Assembly (NCBI GenBank): GCA_009996555.1
Contig: JAACZX010000558.1
Span: 1 to 5,231 of the forward strand
Source: Chitinophagaceae bacterium
GTDB taxonomy: Bacteria > Bacteroidota > Bacteroidia > Chitinophagales > Chitinophagaceae
Direction: 5' to 3'
DNA length: 5,231 nucleotides
The translations under genes and the position numbers were made by a program. A model generated the notes under the pieces. That model did no database searches, was not told the DNA's origin, and saw nothing but the letters and a program-made list of their open reading frames with translations. Position 1 is the stretch's first letter. Every line of letters starts with the position of its first letter. Of this stretch, positions 1 to 5,231 are shown one piece after another.

Positions 1-1109
1 CCGGTACTTTTCATTTCAGGTCCAAGCTCTTTGTTTACGTTCGGGAATTTGTTGAAGCTGAACACCGGTTCTTTGATAGCATAACCCGTGAGTTTTTTCT
101 CATATGTGAAGTCGGTCAGTTTCTTTTCGCCCATCATTACTTTAGTTGCAATGTTGAGATAAGGAATCTGGTAAGCCTTTGCAATAAACGGCGTGGTGCG
201 ACTTGCACGTGGGTTGGCTTCAATTACAAACACTTTACCATCTTTAATTGCAAACTGAATATTGATGAGGCCTTGTATTTTCAATGCTTTCGCAATTTTC
301 TTTGCATACTCTTCCATGGTTGCAACAACCAACGGCGTAAGGTTGAACTCTGGTAACACCGCATGGCTATCACCACTGTGGATACCTGCAGGTTCAATGT
401 GTTCCATTACACCCATTACGTGGAAATTTTCACCATCATAAATGGCATCGATCTCAGCTTCCTGGCAACGATCAAGGAAATGATCGATCAAGATCTTGTT
501 GCCGGGCAAATGTTTGATGAGGCTCAACACTGCACTTTCCAGTTCGGTTTCGTTGATAACGATACGCATCCGTTGTCCACCCAATACATAGCTTGGACGA
601 ACGAGTACCGGATACCCTACTTCTTTTGCTACTTCAATAGCATCATCAGTCGTGTACGCAGTACCATATTTTGGATAAGGAATTTCCAGTTCTTTCAACA
701 GATCGCTGAAACGGCCACGGTCTTCGGCAATGTCCATACTGTCGAAGGAAGAACCGATGATGCGGATACCTCTTTCGTGCAGACGTTTTGCCAGTTTGAG
801 GGCCGTTTGTCCGCCCAACTGAACGATGACGCCGTAAGGTTGTTCCAGCTCAATAATTTCCCAGAGATGCTCCCAGTTCACCGGTTCGAAATACAGCTTA
901 TCGGCCATATCGAAGTCGGTACTAACGGTTTCGGGGTTACAGTTCACCATGATCGCCTCATAGCCACATTCTTTAATGGCCAGCAAACCATGCACACAGC
1001 AGTAGTCGAACTCGATACCCTGACCAATACGGTTGGGGCCACTGCCGAGAACAATAATTTTTTTACGTTGAGATGGAATGGATTCGTTGTGAAGGATCGT
1101 ATTTGCCAT
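1..1109 (-). CDS. carB: Carbamoyl-phosphate synthase large subunit, C-terminal half as a separate gene (partial, 3' end off the left edge)
   Basis: This is the second ATP-grasp half of CarB, which phosphorylates carbamate to carbamoyl phosphate for pyrimidine and arginine synthesis in the cytoplasm. The window holds 369 residues. The nucleotide-binding start GSGPNRIGQGIEFDYCCVH is at 22-40, VNCNPETVSTD at 55-65, GVIVQLGGQT at 93-102 and RPSYVLGG at 171-178. The metal ligands Q285, E297 and N299 sit in NIQFAI and EANPRA. With an offset of 544 these match E. coli CarB R715, Q829, E841 and N843. The sequence leaves the window at GPEMKST, just before the C-terminal allosteric (MGS-like) domain. 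The ATG at 1109-1107 is the only plausible start: the same frame upstream has no start codon and meets a TAG at 1181-1179. No Shine-Dalgarno is visible. The oddity is that the N-terminal carboxy-phosphate half is not upstream, so the subunit is split at the domain boundary. The family call is very secure. By spot counts this gene is richer in GC (43-50% in two 60-base lines) than its neighbours. Confidence 0.96.
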   Translation of the reverse strand, partial: MANTILHNESIPSQRKKIIVLGSGPNRIGQGIEFDYCCVHGLLAIKECGYEAIMVNCNPETVSTDFDMADKLYFEPVNWEHLWEIIELEQPYGVIVQLGGQTALKLAKRLHERGIRIIGSSFDSMDIAEDRGRFSDLLKELEIPYPKYGTAYTTDDAIEVAKEVGYPVLVRPSYVLGGQRMRIVINETELESAVLSLIKHLPGNKILIDHFLDRCQEAEIDAIYDGENFHVMGVMEHIEPAGIHSGDSHAVLPEFNLTPLVVATMEEYAKKIAKALKIQGLINIQFAIKDGKVFVIEANPRASRTTPFIAKAYQIPYLNIATKVMMGEKKLTDFTYEKKLTGYAIKEPVFSFNKFPNVNKELGPEMKST

Positions 1110-1203
1110 TGCGGTGCAAATGTACGGGTACGGGAAAAATTTTGAGGGATTTTTTCGGCCAATTTTTGGCTGATTTTGCTAACAGGTATGAGTTTATTTA
1201 GCC
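1110..1203 (-). other. 94-base spacer between the membrane-protein gene and carB
   Basis: This is the largest gap in the window and the natural boundary between the surface-modification gene set and carB. It is AT-rich and has no open frame. It holds the promoter-like TACATTTG described separately and a weak 5-bp inverted repeat (GCCAA, 3-base loop, TTGGC) at 1158-1170. The repeat is not followed by a T-run on the minus strand, so it does not look like an intrinsic terminator. I see no riboswitch or PyrR-type attenuator. Confidence 0.6.
1117..1124 (-). promoter_or_regulatory. Possible Bacteroidota -7 promoter element for the carB half-gene
   Basis: The minus strand reads TACATTTG here, an exact fit to the TAnnTTTG element recognised by the primary sigma factor of Bacteroidota. 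It ends 7 bases before the carB ATG. Transcription would start at or next to the ATG, giving a leaderless or nearly leaderless mRNA. No convincing TTG or TTTG element is found 19-21 bases further upstream, so the match could be chance. Confidence 0.25.
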
Positions 1204-2775
1204 TTATTGACTTTTACGTATTCTATAAAGGCTTATCCCCTTGTCGGTGGCAACCGGTTGCGGTTCAATAAAAGAACTAAGTTGGGAAAGAAGCTGGGAT
1301 GTAGCTGCAGTAAGCAGAATATAATCGGGCTTATACCGGTTAATAAGTGTAGCCCGGTCTGTTTCTGTTGCGTTTGCCGAGAAGAATAATTGTACTTGCT
1401 TTTTTCGCTCCTCTGCATCTGCTACCCAATAGACAGGGTAAACTGCTGCTACCACTCTTGCACCCATGGCAGGCATAAACAAACTGGTTGACATATCGGT
1501 AAGTACAACCGATGATTTTTTTTCAAATACTGGTTCCAGAAAAGACAGGAGTTGGGCTTTAGCATCATGACTGGCCGTTTGAAATTCAACGGAGGTTGAA
1601 ACGATTTCAACTTTCGGTGAAAAAAAATACTTGAACGTTTTATTTGTTTGCAGCAAATAAGGGATGGTAATCAAAAACAGTAAAGCAAACCAAAATGCTT
1701 TTGATTGTTTGATGCTGATGAGGCATTTTACAATAAGTAAATGACAGAAGATAAAAATAAACGCAAGCATTCGCCCCATACCATATGCTCCGGTAAAATA
1801 GCCAATAACAAAAAAAGCTAGTAAAACGGATACGCTTACCAGCCATGCCCATTCTCGTTTGATAGTTACTGACGGGGCAACGAAAACTAAAACAGGTAGT
1901 AGCAGCAACGGAAATAGTTGTTTGAATAAGGATTGATAGAGCGTCAGACTATCGGCATGAAATTGATTTCCACCATTAACATATTTAAGCAGTGCAAAAA
2001 CCGAATAATAAGGCCAGAGACCTGCAAGTAATAAGGAAAGTATACCTGCTGCAAACAATAACAACGTTTTATTTATTAGACGCTTGCTGTTGAATTTAAT
2101 TTGATTGAAAGAGGTATTATAAACGTAAAGCAGCATTGATGAGGCAAAAGCAAATGTTAAAGGGTGGCAAACCAGTATTAGCGAAAGAAGCAGAACTAGT
2201 ATAATAAATAACCCAGCTTGTTTATAGAAGGTTGAGTTATTGGTAAGTAAAACTTTTGTAACACCAGCTGCAAATACCGAACAGCTAAAGGAAAATGTAG
2301 ATGGATAAGATAGTATAAGTACGAAAGACCGGATATGCAGATATGAACTGTAAAGCGGTGCTTGCGGCCCCCAGAAAAATAAGATGAACAGCAGCAGTAA
2401 AAAAAAAGCTTTAGAACGATTTTTGGATTCGTCGATAAATAAACCGGTAAGTATGTAAATGGTAGCAATAAACAAGAGCAGATTAACGAGCATTGCAATG
2501 TTTAAAACTGTACTTACGGCAATGCCAGTTGCAGAAACGGCAGCGCCTAGCAAAACCATGTAAGGCGAAAAAAAAGCGTGTGGTGCATCAACTTTTAATA
2601 TTGGATGCAATGGGTGCTGTAAATGAACCGAAAATTCACGAACAACCGCTTTATGTTCCCAGTAATCGCCGGTCCATGGTGCCTTATGTATTAATATAAA
2701 TTGTACGAGTAAAAGTAAACAGCAAAAGATGATTGAAGCGATGAGCCAGGCATCATAATGTTGTTTCAGTTTCAT
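1204..2775 (-). CDS. Polytopic membrane protein, probable GT-C-type glycosyltransferase
   Basis: The 523-residue protein has about ten or eleven hydrophobic segments, near residues 10-30, 73-83, 87-113, 122-136, 151-172, 185-218, 236-256, 287-301, 308-328, 335-355 and 359-374. A soluble C-terminal domain of about 135 residues follows. This layout, with a first outer loop carrying acidic residues (GDYWEH, D37 and E40, followed by a P-rich stretch to SPY at 70-72), resembles GT-C glycosyltransferases. Those enzymes take sugars from polyprenyl-phosphate donors on the outer face of the inner membrane. The C-terminal part (KPDYILL at 482-488, near the end) resembles the small alpha/beta tail of such proteins. 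The canonical DxD/ExD motif is not plain, so donor and acceptor are unknown and a flippase or polymerase-like role is possible. The ATG lies 6 bases after the stop of the upstream SGNH gene, implying co-transcription. No specific family name is recognised. Confidence 0.8.
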   Translation of the reverse strand: MKLKQHYDAWLIASIIFCCLLLLVQFILIHKAPWTGDYWEHKAVVREFSVHLQHPLHPILKVDAPHAFFSPYMVLLGAAVSATGIAVSTVLNIAMLVNLLLFIATIYILTGLFIDESKNRSKAFFLLLLFILFFWGPQAPLYSSYLHIRSFVLILSYPSTFSFSCSVFAAGVTKVLLTNNSTFYKQAGLFIILVLLLSLILVCHPLTFAFASSMLLYVYNTSFNQIKFNSKRLINKTLLLFAAGILSLLLAGLWPYYSVFALLKYVNGGNQFHADSLTLYQSLFKQLFPLLLLPVLVFVAPSVTIKREWAWLVSVSVLLAFFVIGYFTGAYGMGRMLAFIFIFCHLLIVKCLISIKQSKAFWFALLFLITIPYLLQTNKTFKYFFSPKVEIVSTSVEFQTASHDAKAQLLSFLEPVFEKKSSVVLTDMSTSLFMPAMGARVVAAVYPVYWVADAEERKKQVQLFFSANATETDRATLINRYKPDYILLTAATSQLLSQLSSFIEPQPVATDKGISLYRIRKSQ

Positions 2776-2781
2776 AACAAA

Positions 2782-3930
2782 TTATAGCTGTTGAAGCATT
2801 GGCAGCATCTGATCGACCATTGCAGCAGCGATCTTTTTGCTAAACGAAGGTGAGTAATGCAATGCATCAGCAAATGGATAACCTTTTTCTTCTTTTAACA
2901 AATGACCAAGAAAATAGAAATCCGGAATTGTTGTTGATTTTTTTTCCAGTTCGGGATAGATAAGTTGAAACTGAGGTCGATTATTCTTGTCGCAAACCGG
3001 ATCTTTTATTATACCAGTATAATCGTAGAAAGGAACGGGTTGTAAGAAAAAACAGGTTTGCACATGGTAAGCTTTTGCAAGAGTACGGGTATGCTCCTGT
3101 GTTTTTAAGTAACTATTTATAAGCTGTTTGCTCATTAAAGTAATTGAATCTTCAGATGGTAAACGAAAGCTATGTTGAAAAGAAGATTCTAATGCTTCTG
3201 CATGGTTAACCGTGGTGGCAGCGTTGAAAATAGTTTTAAAATAATGGTTTAGCATCGGGCGTTTCTGCGAAGCTTCATTGATTGAAAGGAAATCATTTAA
3301 CCCATCAAAAAAAACAGCAAGCTTAGGTTTTTTATCCTCCTGAAGCAGTTGAAAAAAAAGCATCAGTTCCTGATAACTGAAATAAGTAGGCATGCCATAG
3401 TTAACAACACGTATGTTTTTTTGAATACCTTTTTCTTTACAAAGAGTTGCAAAATAGGATGGTATTGTTTCGTTATCTGCCGCATGCACTCCAAATAAGG
3501 TAGAGCCCCCGAAAAAATGAATTGTTATAGCAGAATCGCTGCTTGTATTTGAAAATTCGGGAATTGATTTTCTTATAAACTCAGATACATTTACATATTT
3601 GCCATTTATATCTGCCGATTTGTACATTACCCATGCTGCATACTCAAATGATAATGCCTGCTTTGTTTCATGCAGCAACGTTTGTATCATTTGAGGATTT
3701 GCACCCGGTCTTATACGAAATTGATGCGAATCGATATTTGTAATAGCAGGGCGGCTTACAAACCTGCTTTGTACTTTTTTTACAAGTGCAACTGTTGCCA
3801 GTATATTTTTCCCGTTTTTTTGATAATAGACAATACTCGCAATCGATTCAATTAGGATGAATAGGACAACTATCAGCAATAACAGATAACTCAATTTTCT
3901 GCTAAAAGAAATGGGTCTTGTATTTGTCAA
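2782..3930 (-). CDS. Membrane-anchored SGNH/GDSL hydrolase-like protein (second copy, SxtL-like position)
   Basis: This 382-residue protein has one N-terminal membrane segment at about 14-36 with a basic side before it (RK at 11-12), so the bulk is probably periplasmic. SGNH blocks appear in order: FFGGSTLFG with the nucleophile candidate S143 (block I); VVNYGMPTYFSYQE with G179 (block II); FFDGLNDF with G210 and N212 (block III); and DALHYSP with D355 and H358 (block V). Such proteins are esterases or acyltransferases acting on lipids or glycans; the substrate here is unknown. It aligns through much of its length with the partial SGNH gene at 4470-5231, sharing NETIPS/EETIPS, AKAY, QPVP and DPVCD/DPICD, so the two are paralogs. 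The start is TTG at 3930-3928: the frame upstream contains only a stop at 3960-3958 and no ATG, and the first internal Met is residue 102, after the membrane segment. It lies 27 bases after the SxtJ-like gene. Confidence 0.88.
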   Translation of the reverse strand: MTNTRPISFSRKLSYLLLLIVVLFILIESIASIVYYQKNGKNILATVALVKKVQSRFVSRPAITNIDSHQFRIRPGANPQMIQTLLHETKQALSFEYAAWVMYKSADINGKYVNVSEFIRKSIPEFSNTSSDSAITIHFFGGSTLFGVHAADNETIPSYFATLCKEKGIQKNIRVVNYGMPTYFSYQELMLFFQLLQEDKKPKLAVFFDGLNDFLSINEASQKRPMLNHYFKTIFNAATTVNHAEALESSFQHSFRLPSEDSITLMSKQLINSYLKTQEHTRTLAKAYHVQTCFFLQPVPFYDYTGIIKDPVCDKNNRPQFQLIYPELEKKSTTIPDFYFLGHLLKEEKGYPFADALHYSPSFSKKIAAAMVDQMLPMLQQL

Positions 3931-3957
3931 CTTATGTGCTTTTAGGAATGATTGCTT

Positions 3958-4314
3958 TTACCAAGGGTTTTGTAAATTGGCTGCCTTGTACTGTTGATTT
4001 CTGTTATGAAAATACGAATTAACCTTGTTTTCATCCTGCGTTGTTTTTTTTCCGAAGAGTTTACGTAAAAAAGCAACAGGAGTTAAGATGATAAAAAAAA
4101 TCAGAAATAGGAGTATACGGCTGTTAACATACCCCAGCAGTTTGGCCAGCTGCATCCAGACGATATGCGTAAAATCGCCTACGGGTCCAATAATGAAGCC
4201 GATGAAGGAAACACCTATGGGCGTTAGTAACCACTCTTTTTTAAATACAAAATAGAAGAGGGCAAAGCCGAGGGCGATAACCAGCAAGGAAGTATGTTTT
4301 GCCTTCCACTTCAT
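3958..4314 (-). CDS. SxtJ-family small membrane protein
   Basis: This 118-residue protein has three hydrophobic segments at about 7-24, 29-44 and 65-84 and a polar tail. The third segment with the following LTPVAFLRKLFGKK (78-90) and the tail SYFHNRNQQY (100-109), ending in NPW, fit my memory of the SxtJ family. That family is named after an uncharacterised gene in the saxitoxin cluster and is common next to O-carbamoyltransferase genes in unrelated bacteria. Its biochemical role is not known. An accessory or scaffold role at the inner membrane is only inferred from its company. The ATG follows the stop codon of the DUF5989-like gene with no gap (TAA then ATG), which suggests translational coupling. 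The family assignment comes from pattern memory rather than a profile search. Confidence 0.8.
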   Translation of the reverse strand: MKWKAKHTSLLVIALGFALFYFVFKKEWLLTPIGVSFIGFIIGPVGDFTHIVWMQLAKLLGYVNSRILLFLIFFIILTPVAFLRKLFGKKTTQDENKVNSYFHNRNQQYKAANLQNPW

Positions 4315-4467
4315 TTAAAACAAGGAATAGATAAATGGCGCAACAGCAGAACTGCCACCGAAAATAAGTAACACGCCAAGTAACAGCATAACAATAATAA
4401 TGGGGGCCAGCCACCATTTCTTACGTTCTTTTAAAAACGCCCACATGTCTTTTAAAAACTCAATCAT
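4315..4467 (-). CDS. DUF5989-type 50-residue membrane protein (SxtK-like)
   Basis: This very short gene encodes 50 residues, reading MIEFLKDMWAFLKERKKWW, then a hydrophobic span at about 20-37, then GGSSAVAPFIYSLF and TAA. The amphipathic start, the ERKKWW membrane-interface motif, a single transmembrane helix and the AVAPFIY ending are the hallmarks I know for DUF5989. That family pairs with SxtJ proteins and carbamoyltransferases. It corresponds in size and context to SxtK of the saxitoxin cluster. The function is unknown. The ATG lies 2 bases after the stop of the upstream SGNH gene, and its own stop abuts the ATG of the SxtJ-like gene, so it is deep inside an operon. It is easily missed by gene finders with length cut-offs. 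The tight packing and family-like sequence make it convincing as a real gene. Confidence 0.88.
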   Translation of the reverse strand: MIEFLKDMWAFLKERKKWWLAPIIIVMLLLGVLLIFGGSSAVAPFIYSLF

Positions 4468-4469
4468 AA

Positions 4470-5231
4470 CTATTTTATTAATAAGCTGTTTAGCTTTTGT
4501 ATTAATTTCTGCGCAATGGCTTCGTTCATAGCCGGCGAATAATGAACTCTGTCGATAAACGGTAATGCGATCGATCCGTCCAGCATATTTGCAAGGTATA
4601 AACTGTTGTTCATTTTTTTAAACTTCGCTTCTATTGCAGGGTTCAGTAGTTTATATGCGGGAAATGAGTCTTGGTCGCAAATTGGATCATTTTTTTGATT
4701 TGCATAGTGGTAATAGGGAACAGGCTGCCATACAAACAGAGCATCAAACCCATACGCTTTCGCAGTTTGGTTTACAGCATCGGTAGTTAATGTGTAATTG
4801 TTGAACAGAGTTTCGGCAATTTCAGTAACCGGGCGTTTATGGTCTTTACTGTAGTAATTTTTTATAGAGTCGTTTATGTTTTTTCCCCGGGCCAAAGGAT
4901 AGGTTCCTTTAAAATACTCACGCATAAAACCTGTATATAATGGCTCTCGGTGAAACGGAGTAGGAAAAGAAACTACTTCGTTCAGGCCATCTAAAAAAAT
5001 AACAAGGTCGGGCGACTGCTCATATAGTAACCTGTCTTGTAAAAGTTTCATTTCCTGAAAACTGATGTATGCCCTTACACCATAATTAACCACCTCTAAA
5101 CTTTTCTGGTAATGATCGGCAGTACGATACAGCTTAGCAAATTTCGATGGAATGGTTTCTTCATCTGTTACATTAAAACCCCACATAGTGGAGCCGCCAA
5201 AAAACCAAATACGTAACGTATCGGTTCCTTT
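4470..5231 (-). CDS. SGNH/GDSL hydrolase-like protein (first copy, partial, 5' end off the right edge)
   Basis: The last 253 residues are present. The frame stays open to the window edge, so the ATG at 5186 is internal: it falls inside the catalytic block GGSTMWG and cannot be the true start. Numbered from the edge, the nucleophile candidate is S14 in FFGGST. Block II is VVNYGVRAYISFQE (G51), block III is FLDGLNE (G82, N84), and the C-terminal DRVHYSP gives D227 and H230. The missing N-terminus probably holds a membrane anchor, as in the paralog at 2782-3930, which has about 138 residues before this point. Block III reads GLNE instead of the GLND of the paralog, but the oxyanion-hole Asn is kept. 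It is the first visible gene of the presumed operon, with its TAG stop 2 bases before the DUF5989-like gene. The likely role is an ester-cleaving or acyl-transferring enzyme on the cell surface; the substrate is unknown. Confidence 0.88.
   Translation of the reverse strand, partial: KGTDTLRIWFFGGSTMWGFNVTDEETIPSKFAKLYRTADHYQKSLEVVNYGVRAYISFQEMKLLQDRLLYEQSPDLVIFLDGLNEVVSFPTPFHREPLYTGFMREYFKGTYPLARGKNINDSIKNYYSKDHKRPVTEIAETLFNNYTLTTDAVNQTAKAYGFDALFVWQPVPYYHYANQKNDPICDQDSFPAYKLLNPAIEAKFKKMNNSLYLANMLDGSIALPFIDRVHYSPAMNEAIAQKLIQKLNSLLIK

Noticed and set aside
363..1145. 260-codon open frame on the plus strand
   Set aside because: It is antisense to the carB half-gene, whose protein sequence matches a conserved enzyme residue by residue. 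The plus-strand protein has no recognisable motif and is a by-product of carB codon use.
944..1162. 72-codon minus-strand frame spanning the carB start
   Set aside because: It overlaps the conserved N-terminus of the CarB half in another frame, shows no family features, and is a shadow.
1158..1170. Inverted repeat GCCAA-TTT-TTGGC as a possible terminator of the operon
   Set aside because: The stem is only 5 bp with two A-T pairs next to the loop, and no T-run follows on the minus strand. It is too weak to call.
2399..2407. 9-base homopolymer in the membrane-protein gene, with several 8-base runs elsewhere (near 1496-1503, 1620-1627, 2938-2945, 3352-3359, 4044-4051), as phase-variation tracts
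   Set aside because: All encode ordinary Phe or Lys codons in intact frames, are only 8-9 bases long, and are spread evenly as expected in AT-rich DNA. Nothing singles one out as a switch.
2196..2498. 100-codon minus-strand frame inside the membrane-protein gene
   Set aside because: It is an alternate frame of AT-rich transmembrane coding sequence; such frames look hydrophobic by default. The 523-residue frame explains the region.
2782..5231. Reading the locus as a saxitoxin biosynthesis cluster
   Set aside because: Only accessory-type genes resemble sxt genes. None of the core toxin genes (such as the sxtA polyketide synthase-like gene or the amidinotransferase) is visible, and SxtJ/DUF5989 homologs are widespread in non-toxic bacteria.

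Overview
The window reads as a chromosomal segment from a member of the Bacteroidota, possibly Chitinophagaceae-like. The reasons are the wording of the CarB sequence, the absence of Shine-Dalgarno sequences in front of the genes, a TAnnTTTG-type promoter-like element, and AT-rich coding DNA. The phylum call is an inference from style and remembered family sequences, not from a search. All six genes I can support lie on the minus strand, so the window is best read from right (5231) to left (1). No RNA gene, mobile element or CRISPR array was seen, and no stretch over about 100 bases lacks a gene.

Region 5231-1204 is one compact gene set, probably an operon that begins beyond the right edge. 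In transcription order it holds: an SGNH/GDSL hydrolase-like protein (5' end cut by the window edge); a 50-residue DUF5989-type membrane peptide (4467-4315); an SxtJ-family small membrane protein (4314-3958); a second SGNH-like protein that is a clear paralog of the first (3930-2782, TTG start); and a 523-residue polytopic membrane protein resembling GT-C glycosyltransferases (2775-1204). Gaps between the genes are 2, 0, 27 and 6 bases. The DUF5989 + SxtJ + SGNH combination recalls the sxtJ-sxtK-sxtL part of the cyanobacterial saxitoxin cluster. Related small genes are known to sit beside NodU/CmcH-type O-carbamoyltransferases in many bacteria that make no saxitoxin. The likely reading is a cell-surface glycan or lipid modification locus, with a carbamoyltransferase predicted just off the right edge. 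It is not evidence of toxin production.

Region 1110-1203 is a 94-base spacer with a possible carB promoter. Region 1109-1 encodes the carbamoyl-phosphate-synthesising half of the CarB large subunit, running off the left edge. It starts with its own ATG at the point matching E. coli CarB residue 545, and the N-terminal half is not upstream. CarB therefore appears to be split in this organism, as in some archaea and Aquifex. A carbamoyl phosphate enzyme lying next to a putative carbamoylation locus is suggestive, but may be chance.
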